Positions 44,478-56,309 of a stretch of DNA of 64,000 nt are shown in pieces. The translations under genes and the position numbers were made by a program. The notes beneath the pieces were generated by a model. That model saw only the letters and a list, made by a program, of their open reading frames with translations. It did not search any database and had not been told where the DNA came from. The stretch is from Tetraselmis striata. Lineage: Eukaryota > Chlorophyta > Chlorodendrophyceae > Chlorodendrales > Chlorodendraceae. Each line of letters starts with the position of its first letter. Within the stretch, counting starts at the first letter, position 1. The stretch covers positions 23,140-87,139 of the forward strand of contig VCJN01001361.1 in assembly GCA_006384855.1 (NCBI GenBank), in the 5' to 3' direction.

Positions 44478-47037
44478 CCGTTTTTACATATACATACACC
44501 TCAATGTACACGGCAAAATCAATTCAATCTAAGACCGAAGTTATTGGTAAACAGTTCCGATGAGGATGAGGATATTGTAAATCCTGCGGCGCCGCAAGAT
44601 TTACATGACCCATATTTTGCGGCACGCAGACACGCGGGTGTGTCCACCGCATTGAAGCTGGTAACTATTGTCGGCACCGGAACGCGCGCGACTGCACGCG
44701 CGGCTGCATAACCACGCCCGCCCGCACGCCCGCGCCGCCATGGAGCCGCCCCGCCCGCCGCCCGCCGCCATTGCCATTACCGCTGCCATCCCCAGCACAG
44801 ACGACGAAGCGCTTCCGCGCTGCTCGTAGCGGGACCCAAAATACCTGCCTATACGTTCGGTGCCCCGGTGTCGCGGTAGGCGCGTGGGAAGGGAGCGTTG
44901 CAGCCGGTGCCATCGTGGTGACGGCATCGCCCTCGTTACCGTGCTGGTCGCCGCCGCCAGGGTAAACAACATGACCACTGCTGCTATATAGCCTCTTGGG
45001 CCGGCTCGCCCTCGGACGATGGGTCTTCGAGCTTCGCGTCAAGCGCGTCGGCTGCATCCAACAGACTGGCGAAGCTATGGCGAGGAGCAGGTGCGTTGGA
45101 CAGCGAGGCGTGCTCCATGGCGGCGGCGAGTTTTCAAATATTCCGACCGGAGTGGCTGAGCGGTTGGTCAACGCGCGCGGCGCGCCCTATGATCGCGGGG
45201 GTGGGGCGCGATGTCAGCAGTACGCACCACAAAAACCGCGTCTCGGCCGACCGTGCCGCCGAGTGTGGGAGAGACTGCGAGCGAGGCGCGAGGGGTAGCA
45301 GGGCTGGGGCATTGGGGGAGCCGAAGTGGTGCGGTTGGCGAGCTCACTTGAAATGATGCGGCGCCAAATGATGCGGGCGGCGGCCGCAACATTTGGGCCC
45401 CAAATCCCGCGGCCGCCGCGCTCCGTGTCCACCGCATCTCAAGATTTGGGGCTTTCACGCTACACCGCAAATATGCACGCTACACCGCTCAGGTCGTGCC
45501 GCCGAATCTAGTGGGAGGAGACGCATCAGTACCATACTCAGAATGGTACTCGACGGTTGCGTCCCGGATGCCATCTCCTTGCCAGGCAAATGGCCGGCGC
45601 GGCACAAAGAAGGTTTATAGGCACGCTTCAAAACATCGCATGGGGCAAACGAACGAGCCTATTCGGGGCAACTCACATCATTCTACAACGACGGGTGCGG
45701 GAGATTCCCCCACCGCCTCACGCACATGCTCGGGGTGATTTTTGTCACTCGGGGGGGTTGCGACACCGGGACTGATCCTGCTCCTGTGGGACTACTGCTC
45801 ATGTGGGGTCGTAAATCGGTTGTCTGGCCCGCCTAGCACGGCTCGCCCGTCTAAGATCAACGGCACAACGCCCGAGGCTGTAGACGCTTGCCGCCTCGAA
45901 GAGACGCGGGTGGCTCAAAGATCTGGCATGTTTTGTTAGTGTTTTCAATCAAGCTGCTGCGACGAAAGGGGCAGCCTATGGCGGCAAGTAGAGTTGTGCA
46001 CCACATGCAGGGTAGGTGAGCCCGCGGGGTGGACACATCTGCCGCTGGCGCTGCAAGATGCATGGCGGCGCTAAGGTAAGATCTAGGGTGAGCACATTCC
46101 AGACGTAGTACATCCTACAAACTACAACGTCACCTAGTAGTACATTTGTATATCTTCACAACGCCTAACTTTTGACGATTTTTTCGCAGTACATTCGTAC
46201 AGATATAAATTTCACTCGGTATTGCGACCATTTTAGCGCTGTTTTTACCCCCAAAATGGCTCTTTTTCGAGTAGCGTATTTGGACCAATGTCTCTCGCTA
46301 TTGCACCCAGTCATAGCGAGTTTTGGGGTTGGCAACTTCGCGGCGGGCGGAGTGGGCGGGCACTACCGGCAGATGATGATTTTAATCCGGGCGAATTCGG
46401 GGACGATTCGTGGTCGAAAAATATATCCAATCTTTACCAACTTCGGTCTAAAACATGGGGGTTGCAGCCAGCACTCCTACCCAACATACAATTACATGAG
46501 CTAGCAGCAGAAGGCGATATCGGAAATCACCAAAATAAAAGGCAATCAGAAAGGTCCTCTACATCGACTGCGGGGTGGAAGCACTCCTACCCAACATACT
46601 CTGTACTAGGAGTTGCGCCACGCGCTGATTATTCAATTGCGCGTGAGGACAGACCCTACCCAAAGTAGGGCTTGTCATTTATTTTGAAGCGTAGTGTACA
46701 CAGTCGCTCGACTGCACTGCACTGCTGAAACTGTAGTCTGTAGGTAGCAGTACCTTCGTGATGTGGTCGCTAAGTACTTTGCCTCGACCCAACTCTGCTT
46801 CCCCGCGTTGCATTGCAACCAACCCATAAAGATAGCGCCTGCCTATGAGCAGTTCCCGTTTCCGCCACACTCCCTGTTGTGGCAACTCCCTGTTGCGACT
46901 ATTTGCCTCTAGCAGCCACACCGCGGTTAGCCCTGCCACCGTTCCACGCCGCGCCCGAGGCTGCGAGACACCAAGTGCTACCCCAACCTTCATCCCATTT
47001 CGCGAGGGCGGGGGGATAAACAAACACGGAAACGACG

Positions 47038-49933
47038 ATGCCCGCCCCAGTACCCGTGAGACCCAGGGTGAGTGCGGCGCACCGCTGCAGCGGCGTGGCC
47101 GCAGGAGTGGCGCTGCGGGCAGGCCCTCCTCCTGCTGGCTGGCGGCAGCGTCGAGGCGACGCGGCCATAGCGCGCGGACTGCCATCATTCCCCACCAAGG
47201 GCCCGTTGGGCGGGGCGATCATGGGCGGCACCTTCCTGGGCCCGATCGGTGTCCCCCCCCCCCCCCCCCCCCCCCCCACCTCGGTTGCCCCTTTGCCCTG
47301 CCCTGGGCGTGCCCTGCCTCCGCCTCGCTCTACAGCAGCAATACCTGGTATGTGTAGGGGCCAATAGCGACTTACCTCCGCCACTTTGGTGCAATAGCGA
47401 CTTACCTCCACCGCTTGGGTGCACCACACTTAACTGAAAGTGCTAGCCATGCCAAAGCCCATGCAGCAGATGGAGGGTTCGGTGCGTGGCTGCATTCGCG
47501 ACGGGCGTGTGGTTTGTGTCCGCCGTCGCGACGGGGCAGGCGCACTTCGCACTTCCGCATCCTAATCTAGCGTAATGACTTGGTAGGCGGCACCTTTGCG
47601 TGTATGCGGTGGCTGCTGGCGGGCCGGAGGTGGAAGGGAGGGAGGGTTGGGGCTAAGGGTGGGTGGGTGTGTGTGTGTGTGTGGGGGGGGGGGGGTGTGA
47701 GGGGGAGGATTGCAGTGTGTGCAGGATGGATGGCTCAGAGCCGCTGTGCTTCTGAGAAGGCGGCACTTGCGCAGGGGTTATACCTACACGATCGAGACTG
47801 TATTCTCTGGGCGGTTTTCCTGAATCGATTGCTGGCCGACCTATCGAGGCGGCGGATTTGGATTCCAGCGGTCACGCCTGTGAAGGCATTACTGAGTCAA
47901 AACAGGCGGTAATGAGGTGACATGGGCGACGAACCCCGACTGCTGGCGGATTTGAGCGAAAGTGGCCAACGGCCCGGCGGCAATCCTCGAATTCCGGGCG
48001 TTTAGAGGGGGCCTTTATAGTCACTCCATTTACTACTCATTCCACACATCCCCATGTGGTAACCAGTATGTGTATACCGCCCTGTTTGTACCACAACCCC
48101 GCTTTCCGCAGGCGCGGTGCTGGGCTACATGGGCATGCTGGGCATGGAGAAGGCCGGCGGCAACGGGGCGGCCGAGGCGGAGCCGGAGGCGCCGCCGCCG
48201 GACACCGGGCTGACGCCGGAGCTGGTGGCGCGCGCCAAGGCGGCGCAGGAGGAGCTGCTGGCGGCGGAGACGGCGCTGCTGGCGGCGGTGCGGGACGCGG
48301 AGGCGGCGGGCGAGGCGGCGGCGGCGGCGGAGGCGGGGCTGGCGGCGGCGGCGGCGGAGCTGCGCGACGCCAAGCGGCGGCGCGGCGGGGAGGGGGCCGA
48401 GGTGGGCGCGTACCGACTGCGACTGGTGCGACCCGCCCGCCCGCCGCCCAACCCCAACTCTGCTCCCCTGCGTCCAGGCATCAGAGGGGGCCCATCCGCA
48501 TGTCTTCACTGCGCGATGGCAGTCGCTGTGGCATATTCGGCCAACCATGTGTGAAATCTGATACGTCGATGTATTTATGACTCGGTCCGCTGTCTTTCTT
48601 CGTTTTGGCATCTTCACTTGCCACTGAGTGAGCTGGATCGCTGCCCCCCCCCCCCCCCCCCCCACCACCACCACCACACCTCGACGGCGGCCTGTGGCAG
48701 TGGACGCAAAGGCCGAACGTATCTGGCGACCGTGCCTTTTGACGTGGGCCCTGTACATGTTTCCCCTTAGGCCGGGTACGGTCAGTGTGCTTCGGATCCC
48801 CTACACGCTACATGTAGGCCACAGCTCTGCCGTCAACATCAATGCGGAAGCAGTTCAAGTGGACAGGACCGCAGCGCGAGTCCGCGTTGATCGGACTCGC
48901 GTTTGGTTACTGTTTTGGGGGCCCCACCGACGCGCCTACCATCCTACAGATTTATTATGTAATCCTTGGCACCTAACGAATGCGCCACCTCATCGCCACG
49001 TGGCTCGACCCTGCGCTCACATGTTACCAGCTTTACTGTATGGGTGCCGGTGCGGTAACAAGCACACCGCAAACAGGGACCCGCCCTGCCTGGCAGAGGT
49101 CGAATGCAGACGCAACGATGGCGCAATTACAGCAAACGCTTTTTATAATCTTACTATCACAATCGGTCTGCAGATGAATAACGTTTTCCCCCCCCTCTTC
49201 CCCTGGCAAAGAGGACAAAACCATTAAAACGGAGAAATCTGGTGGGATACAGCACGAACACAGCACGAATATTCGACTCAAAGGTGCAAAACAAATCATT
49301 ATGTTTTGGCTCCGGCAACCGTGTTTAATTCTACAGTAGGTCGCATGCACGCGCACTTTGAGGCTTGGATCACATCCTGCCACAGGGGCGTTGGCGCTGC
49401 CAGGCTCTTGTGTAGTCATACCTCCAGCAGCGTGCTGGGGGCTTGATGCCTCGCCATGCAATCATGTTTTAACCCCACCCGCCATGGAAAAAGGCAATTG
49501 TCCACAACCCCCCCCCCCCCCCCCCCCCCCCACACACACACACCCCGCGACGGCCGAGAATTCCAAAAACGTAGCGGTGGTGGTGGAGGTCACGAACGGA
49601 ATTCTATAACAATCGGAAATGCCTCTGAACCAGCAACTCTGAGAAAGGCCCGCTTTGGTTCTTCACAGCGACTGAAACATATGATATGAATTCCCACGCG
49701 AATGTCCAAATACCAAAATGGACATTTACGGGTGTCAGGACACCCCCCCCCCCCCTCCCCCCTCCAAAGCACAACGCTTGCCACACTTCAGCGCGATAGC
49801 GTGTATATATACTCGGTGTAGTTATATATACTCTTATGTAGTCATGGCTCTAGGATCGTGCTGGGGGCTTGATGCCTCGCCATGCAATCATATTTTCGCC
49901 CCACCAGCTGTGGGAAAACGGCAATTGTCCCCC

Positions 49934-49964
<31 letters not shown>

Positions 49965-50455
49965 ACACCCCGCGACGGCCGAGAATTCCAAAAACGTAGC
50001 GGTGGTGGTGGAGGTCACGGACGGAATGTCCCCCGAAAGGGGATCACCGCCGCTACATTGTTCACCGTTGTTATTATTTTGATACTCGTTGGTATGAAGT
50101 ACCCTTTGCCGTTCATTTCGTTGCGTTGGATTTCCGCTCCCAGGCAGTATGGAGACGCGTGATCCATCGCACCTGCTGCCCGGGAGGCCTGGTCGCTAAC
50201 GGGAGCCACGCTCGCCTCGGGCAGGTGTGCGAGGAGCGCGCCGAGGCGCTTCGCACGGCCCAGCTGGCGCTGCTGCGCGCGGGGGAGCGCGTGGAGACGC
50301 GGCGCGGCAGGCTGGAGGCGCTGCGCGACGCGGCGCTGGATCTGGAGGCGCGCATCCAGCGCAACATGGCCATCACGCGCAAGCGGCTGGAGGAGAACCC
50401 GCCGCCGCCCGCCAAGCCGGACGACAAGGCGGCAAAGGGCGGCAAACGGGCCTGA
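47038..50455 (+). CDS. Small protein with Gly-rich membrane segment and coiled coil
   Basis: Three exons close in phase: 47038-47248, 48112-48425 and 50225-50455, giving 251 residues. I do not recognise the family. Residues 1-45 are Arg/Ala-rich with almost no acidic residues (MPAPVPVRPRVSAAHRCSGV...), as in a mitochondrial or plastid targeting peptide. Residues about 52-80 form a Gly-rich hydrophobic segment (LGGAIMGGTFLGPIG joined across intron 1 to AVLGYMGMLG), likely membrane-spanning. A long Ala/Glu/Lys/Arg heptad-like coiled coil (LTPELVARAKAAQEELLAAE onwards) follows to about residue 235, and the C-terminus is a Lys-rich tail (DDKAAKGGKRA). Intron 1 starts next to a long C tract. Intron 2 is 1.8 kb, repeat-filled, and could hide a further exon. 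An organelle inner-membrane scaffold is one possibility, by inference only. Confidence 0.68.
49407..50030 (+). repeat. Two direct copies of a roughly 200-bp unit in an intron
   Basis: 49407-49606 and 49840-50030 share TGTAGTCAT, GTGCTGGGGGCTTGATGCCT, CGCCATGCAATCAT, GGCAATTGTCC, a C tract joined to a CA tract, and CGCGACGGCCGAGAATTCCA to GTGGAGGTCACG. They are direct copies about 435 bases apart, separated by unrelated sequence. Confidence 0.85.
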
Positions 50456-50568
50456 GCGGCGGCGTGCAGCCCGACACCGCACCGTTGAACCGGGCTCGCT
50501 GGATAGTAATCATACTATTAAGCATCGAGTAGGGAGTTTCCTGTAATAATACGTAATACGTACAATGC

Positions 50569-50610
50569 TTTTTTCCCGCCCCCGGGACCGGACTGGCACA
50601 TACTGTTATG
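50569..50610 (-). mobile_element. LINE 3'-tail-like fragment
   Basis: Read on the minus strand, this ends in CCAGTCCGGTCCCGGGGGCG followed by GGAAAAAAGC, close to the 3' tail at 59410-59428. Only the tail is recognisable. Confidence 0.4.
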
Positions 50611-53164
50611 AGCAGCTGCACGAAACATCCAGTTTTGTGGTGTTTGCAAAGGGGCGGTCGAAAATATGGGACCCGGGTCGAAGGTGTGGCTTTGGTGACG
50701 GTCAGTGCGAGTGGCGGGAGCGACTGAGCGGCGGCGATCAGCATCGCTCCAGACTTGTTGCTGCAACTTCATGCTGGTCCGCATCGCTGTAGGTCACAGG
50801 CCAGCTGTCTCACGGCCCGGCTACATGAACCCGCATAGAGCCGCCCAGGCACTCGTTGCATGTGAGCCCCCTGAAGGCCAAGCTGCCCTCGATTTAGTGC
50901 CTATGCTACTGGTAGCCTATTACGGAACGTGGCGAGCCGGGCACGTCATTGTGACTACTGAGCCTAGCAGTATTAGAGTGGCGATTACACGGTAGACACG
51001 GGGATTACACGCCCATTCCCTGGGACAATCGCGATAACGTGCCACTACGGTGTAATTACGATACGGTCCACGAGGCTAGTGCTACTCACTCCGACGTCGT
51101 TCTGGACTACATCGATCGGTGTTTGTTGGTGGTTTGAGGGCTCGTTATCTTCTTTCTTTGTTTATTGTCATTCTATATCTTTATCTTGTCATCTTTATCT
51201 TAGTTTTTTAATTATTTTTTGTCGCCCCTGGGACGGGACTGGTAACAGTGAAACCTTTTTTAAATGATTATTCTATTATTATCATTCCCTATCTGGCTGA
51301 CTGGCTACTATCATTCAGCTGACTGGCTGTGTTGATTAGTTATTCAGCCAGTTCAGGCGCTTAGTTGGCAGTTCAGCCAATTAAGGCGGTGGGTTTTCAT
51401 TGGCAGTTCAGCCGCTTGTGGCAATTAACCAAATAGTTGGTCTTGGTTTCGGTTTTGGTTTTGTTGCTGGGGTTGGTGTTGGGGTTGTCGTATTGTCTGC
51501 AATGGTGTAATTTGGTGTAGCTTGGCGAATAGCAGGTCGTACTGCAGTTCACCGGACATGCTGGCATTGCATAGGCCAAGACATCAATGCCTGTAGTTAG
51601 GCATATAATTCCCATTCAGCGCTGACTAGTTCCCATGCTAGTGATGAACTTGCAAGAACTGCAAAGGCAGTCACACCCGCGACCCGCACCTGGAGCGTCC
51701 CCCAGGAGATACAACGGTAGAGAACAATCCAAATCGCCACCAAGAGGATTGGCCCAGTCACCATGCATCCCCTTTGTTCATGCAAGTGCTGGCACCGGGG
51801 CGGTGTTGCAGACATTTTAGGACGACACAGGAAAATCGAACACAACACAACAATATACTTTCCTGATTTGCTCTCTTTCAGTGCTTTGTGGAGGTCTGTT
51901 TGTGAACGATATTGTGGTAGTAATAGAGACAAACCCTGGTTTTCTGGTTGAACAATTCCATGGCGACAATCGCAATAGGGAACAAATCCTTGTTCGGATT
52001 TTCAGCAGTCCATTTCTGTTGATTGAAGGTTAATGTGACTGCGAGGTGTTTGAAGTGTTGGTAAGGACCGTTCAAACAGTGAATGTTCAACATTGTGTGA
52101 CAACAAATGGTATTTGTTCAGTTTATATTCTGGAAGATATCAAAAGGTTGTAACATGTCGATCACTTGAAGCATCTCAGAGTCAGATGGCTCAAGGTTAA
52201 GCACTGTATAATAAAAGCACAAGGTAAGAGGTGGTGAGGTGTGAACAAAACTTGGCCGGGAGTTGAGGCAGGGCAGTCGAGGAGACATCGATATGTTTGG
52301 TGATTGTGATATTGGTGTTCATTGCAGCTTCGTTGCAGGTTTCGGATACTCGGCACCACTTGAAGTACGCGAAGCCTGCTTCGGGCCCGCGTCTCCGCCG
52401 AAGGCGACCCCCCCCCCCCCCCCCCCCCCCCCCATCCATACGACGACTTCTTTCAAAAATGCCCTTCGACAACGCCGTTCCTCACTTCCACAGTCTGTCT
52501 CTTCGACTTGTAGTAGAGCCACGAGCCACCATGCCGACGAGCCACCATGTGACGCTACTAGGGGGCTCCCTATTGGTGTGCCTTGGCATCAGTATCGATG
52601 GAGCGGCACGAGAGATGCCGCCAACGTGGAGGAAGGTTGCGGAGTTGGGCGGGGCGGAGGTCGGGAAGTGACCTGCTCAACCGCCATGGTGATACAGTGG
52701 CGCCACTTAACCGTCGGCACTTCACATGCGAACAACAATGCTGCCACCAAGGCGCCTCTGAGGCGGCGGGCGAGGTGTGGTGTGTTCTCTTGTTAAACAA
52801 AAAGCATATATGTATATCTGTGTGTGTGTAGATGTATACATATATATACCATATACCATATATGTATACACATGCATATGTGTATACATATATGTAGATA
52901 TATGTTAAATATTATTTGTAGTGAATGATATTTTCCTACATATGAATGTTGTGCTACATGTGCTACTGTATTGTTTGTGTCCCCAGACTGTTGTTCACGT
53001 GACTACTAAATAACTTATCATCGATAGTGCGCTCTATGCAGTGACCTGCTGAAAAAGCTACCGGAGCACTGGCGCATAGCGTTCATATGTGTCTCGCTGT
53101 TGTATGCCGTCACTATCTGAAGGCTGACCTTGCGGTGTATGCCAAGCTTGGCAGTCTGAAGCGT
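50611..53164. other. Spacer without a resolved gene
   Basis: The DNA is of mixed composition. 51260-51500 is rich in short GGCAGTTCAGCC and GTTGGT-like words. 52390-52680 has overlapping plus-strand frames around a C tract at 52409-52432, but splice sites and frame do not agree. 52800-52910 is a TATATG/CATATA-rich low-complexity stretch. Confidence 0.4.
51218..51263 (-). mobile_element. LINE 3'-tail-like fragment
   Basis: On the minus strand this reads AAGGTTTCACTGTTACCAGT, then CCCGTCCCAGGGGCGACAAAAAA. That matches the order GGGTTTCA, CCAGTCCTGTCCCGGGGGCG, poly-A of the family's 3' end at 59390-59428. It marks a second minus-oriented insertion about 640 bases from the previous one. Confidence 0.5.
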
Positions 53165-54442
53165 CCCGCATGGGGCGGATACTGGAGACCAACAGTGCCA
53201 TCGACAGCCGTCGCGGCGATGGCGTTGCCAACCTGAAGCGCTTCGCCAAGATATGTGAGCATCTGTGCGATGATGTGTGGTAATCCGCACGTCTTGGTTT
53301 GCAGGTTGGCGGCTTAGAAGGCTCGCGGCGGCACAGATGTTCCTCGAGAGGGGGGTGAGCGCCCCCCCCCCCCCCCCCCCCCGCCCCTTCCACTCACCCT
53401 GTGCTTCAAACGAGGCATCTTCTGTATCCATCCAAAATCTCACAAATAATCCTTCTATATTGTCTGTGTAGGTTAGGTTCTTCTGGAAGGTCATCGTCGG
53501 CGAGTGCGGCAAGGATTTGGAGAGGGCTTTGTCTGTCGAGGTCGCGAAGCATGTGCCCCCCCCCCCCCCCCCCCCGTTTCCTCTATGCAATGGCCCACTA
53601 ACCGTGTGTAATTGCATCACATGCTTTCTCACTGCTGGCAGTTGGCGCGGACAGATGCGACTGGAGGACTTCGAGCTCCGCTTCAATGACTTGCTCGTCA
53701 GCATGCGGCGGGATCGGGGCAGTGTGGGGGGATCTGCAACGGCGAAGAATCGCCACGCAGAGCAGGATGCAGTGGGTCGCGCAGTCAGCGCGAAGGTGGT
53801 GGAGGAAGCTTTCTGCGAGGAGGGTGTCAAGGTCCAGGACCACATGGCCGCTCTCTTCAAGCTGTACGTTGATGAGTATGCCCCCGATGGGGTGCAGGTG
53901 CGGCAGCTGAGGGCGGATACGGCGAGCATCAAAGTAAGTGCCCTAGATTCCTGCCAGCATGCATGTACACCTTGGGTGATGGTATAGCAGTACTATAAGC
54001 CCACTTACATTGATCATCTGCCGGACTGCTGCAGGCTGACGTACTGTGGCCGGATGATAGCGATGAAGCCGGGCCAGAAATCCTACACCGTGTACTGCTC
54101 CCGCGCGTACATCCGCTTGCCGAAGGGCAATGCATGGGTGTACACAGTCCGGGCGGTGGGAGAACTGGGGTGCAGCCCTTGTGCCCTTGGACTACTACAT
54201 CCCGCGGACTTCTCAAGAGAGAGATAGTATGGACTTTCTGCCAGCTGGCGCTGCAGAGGGAGAGAACAATTATCGGTTCCAGGACATCTTCCATGTTGAG
54301 GTAAGCTACTTCGTTGTGGCAGAGCGCTACGCCCTAGACAACCCCATGGCTTCGCCCACGGTTGCCTTCGCAGTTCAAGACGCTTACCGTGGGAGTCGGC
54401 TTCCGTAAGCCCCAATCAGCACCGGGATATGAGAAGGCGCTG
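53165..54442 (+). CDS. Candidate multi-exon gene of unknown function
   Basis: Several exon-like frames line up on the plus strand. One near 53165-53279 reads RMGRILETNSAIDSRRGDGV and continues to CEHLCDDVW; another is near 53303-53355. Better supported are 53473 to 53550 (VRFFWKVIVGECGKDLERAL, ending AKH) and 53655-53933 (MRLEDFELRFNDLLVSM, ending TASIK before GTAAGT). From 54035 comes ADVLWPDDSDEAGPEILHRV, then VPLDYYIPRTSQERDSMDFL ending YRFQDIFHVE at 54300. The last exon, 54372-54442, ends FRKPQSAPGYEKAL. The frame changes between 54035 and 54190; only a 38-base intron would restore it, so a frameshift is just as likely. C tracts at about 53362 and 53556 fall in introns with the sense expected for plus. 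I recognise no domain. It may be a decaying transposon gene. Confidence 0.4.
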
Positions 54443-56309
54443 TGAATGCAGTCCTACTCCGGCCGGACTTCGTCTTCCCTCTCAGCATCGTGCAAGGCAG
54501 GCTGGTCACATACATCTGGACACAGGCGGTTTCCACCAGCACTGCTGGCAGGGGTTGGCGGCACGAGATGGCCGATGCTGAGGCTGCGCCCATGCACATG
54601 ATGAGGAATGGTAACACCACCCCCCAGGTTCCCCTTCACCGTTACCTCATGCTGTACTTGGACGCTGACATGATATTGGTAATTTGCTTTGACCAGGTGG
54701 GCTTCTTTCATGAAGCACTCTCACGCCAAGGACACCGCCGTCTGCCCAAATGATCTGGACGGTGGCGATTGCGACGTTCGAGAGCAGCCGTAACAAATCA
54801 ACGTGTTTATTCAGCATGCATTGCAGCTCATAAGCATGCATGATTAGCGCTTCAAATATTTCTGAGGGCATGGCAGCGTATGGTAGGCTGATGTCCTGAG
54901 TTTTAGTACATCAAGTTGATGCGCATTATGTTCACGTAGAATGGCAGGCGCAGGAAATACAAACATAGGCGCCGGGTGGGTATGGGCTTTCGTCTGTAAC
55001 GGAAAGACAGCACATTTCCTTCCAAAACCTTGTCCGCCAAGTACATTCATTATATCTGCTTCATTAATGATTTTTCAGGCATGTCACACATGAGACGTCA
55101 TGCCGCGCGATGTGCGTCGACAACATTGCGGGTCTCGATAGTAGACGAGAGCGCTATCATACCTCATCGACCGTTGCAGCCAAACAAGGTTATATATGCA
55201 TGTATTCTGCAGTATTGATCATTTCCTGTTATGCCATGATTGTTTTGATTGCGTTTTGATGCATCTGCATATTGCTAGTAGTTCACAGCATCATTTATGG
55301 GTTGTGGTATTGTGCGCCAGTATGCATGACTGCGTTGTTTCGGCCCGGGTACCTAGGTACCACGTACCGTAATCACAATTTAGATAAGGCGGTATTAATA
55401 CACATCAATAATGATTTACAGCATCACTTCTTGCCGGGTTCCGTATCACTTATATAGTCGCTAAGTAGTGGTGATGACAACGACTCCAGTTATTATTCCG
55501 TTGGGCAGTTACTTTAGGTAAGATAGATTTATACTACCACCGGTAGTCATCACACAACATGTTGGAGTTAGCTAGCACTTCACTAGCACACCATCGCGCA
55601 CCCCTGCCACCAAGAGGACGTCTGCAATACGCACGGCGTGTCTCTCCGCCGGCGAAGAAAGCCTCCGCGCGGAAAATGGGCCCATGCATGACCTTCCCCT
55701 ACCGCAGAGGCCGCCCCTCCGCGGCTATGTGACGTGCGCTAGGTTATTGTCGTCAGCCGATGATGAGATCAAGGACGACGGTGTCAAGGTAGGCGGGCCG
55801 TTTACCAAGCATGCACGCCTCAACTAAATCGAACGCGAGGCAGTGCGAGGGGTGAACGTGTGCACGTGCCTGTAGGACGCTGAAAACTCAACGGACGAGG
55901 GCTATGAAGCACGATTTGTGTGCCTCTAGGGTAAGGAGCAGCAACCGGCAGCTCGATTTCGCTTAACTGCCGGCGATAGGTACGTTCCAGCTCTACACCC
56001 GCCCGACTACCGCGGTCTCGCGTCGGTCGTCGGCTTCGGCGCCCGGACACGGCAGCGCCGTGAAAGCTTTCACTGACAGCATAACGGCACAGGACGGCAC
56101 GGGCGGGAAGCGCCGAAGCGGGTTGAACGCGCTCTCCCAGGTACCACTCCTCCCGTCCGCCCCGTCCCTGCGGACAAACTAGTGCATCGTCTTATTTTGT
56201 GACAAATACATGTAAGTCGACCCCCTCCCTCCCCCCACGAGCAGCGCTACTAAAACAACCGTTCGGCAAAAGCCATCGCGTCGTTTCCCCCCATCGGTGG
56301 TGTTTCCGG
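54443..56309. other. Spacer with weak coding hints
   Basis: 54442-54753 is an open plus-strand frame without a domain. Around 55985-56140 a plus-strand frame (FQLYTRPTTAVSRRSSASAP, ending NALSQ before GTACCA) looks exon-like. It could belong to the decayed gene at 56310. The rest shows nothing I can support. Confidence 0.3.

Larger units (their letters stand above)
42617..46700. mobile_element. Nested inverted-repeat structure, probable composite DNA transposon
   Basis: The outer arms, 42617-42732 and 46582-46700, are inverted repeats of about 115 bases. Both carry CTTTGGGTAGGGTCT and GTATGTTGGGTAGGAGTG. The segment 42711-42752 also pairs with 46450-46490 (GGCTGCAACCCCCATGTTT). Inside, 42757-42797 pairs with 44480-44524 (GCCGTGTACATTGAGGTGTA), and 43801-43930 pairs with 44345-44477 (GGCACGAATTTCGCACATCT). 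The words AGGCTGCATTTCAT at 42807 and ATGAAATGCAGCCT near 43713 bound a further inner unit. I see at least three elements inserted in or beside one another. No clean target duplication could be read and no transposase domain is recognisable. Confidence 0.7.

Noticed and set aside
45149..45220. tRNA-like start (GGAGTGGCTGAGCGGTTGG)
   Set aside because: The A-box and D-arm look like tRNA-Ser/Leu, but no anticodon arm, T arm or closing acceptor stem follows.
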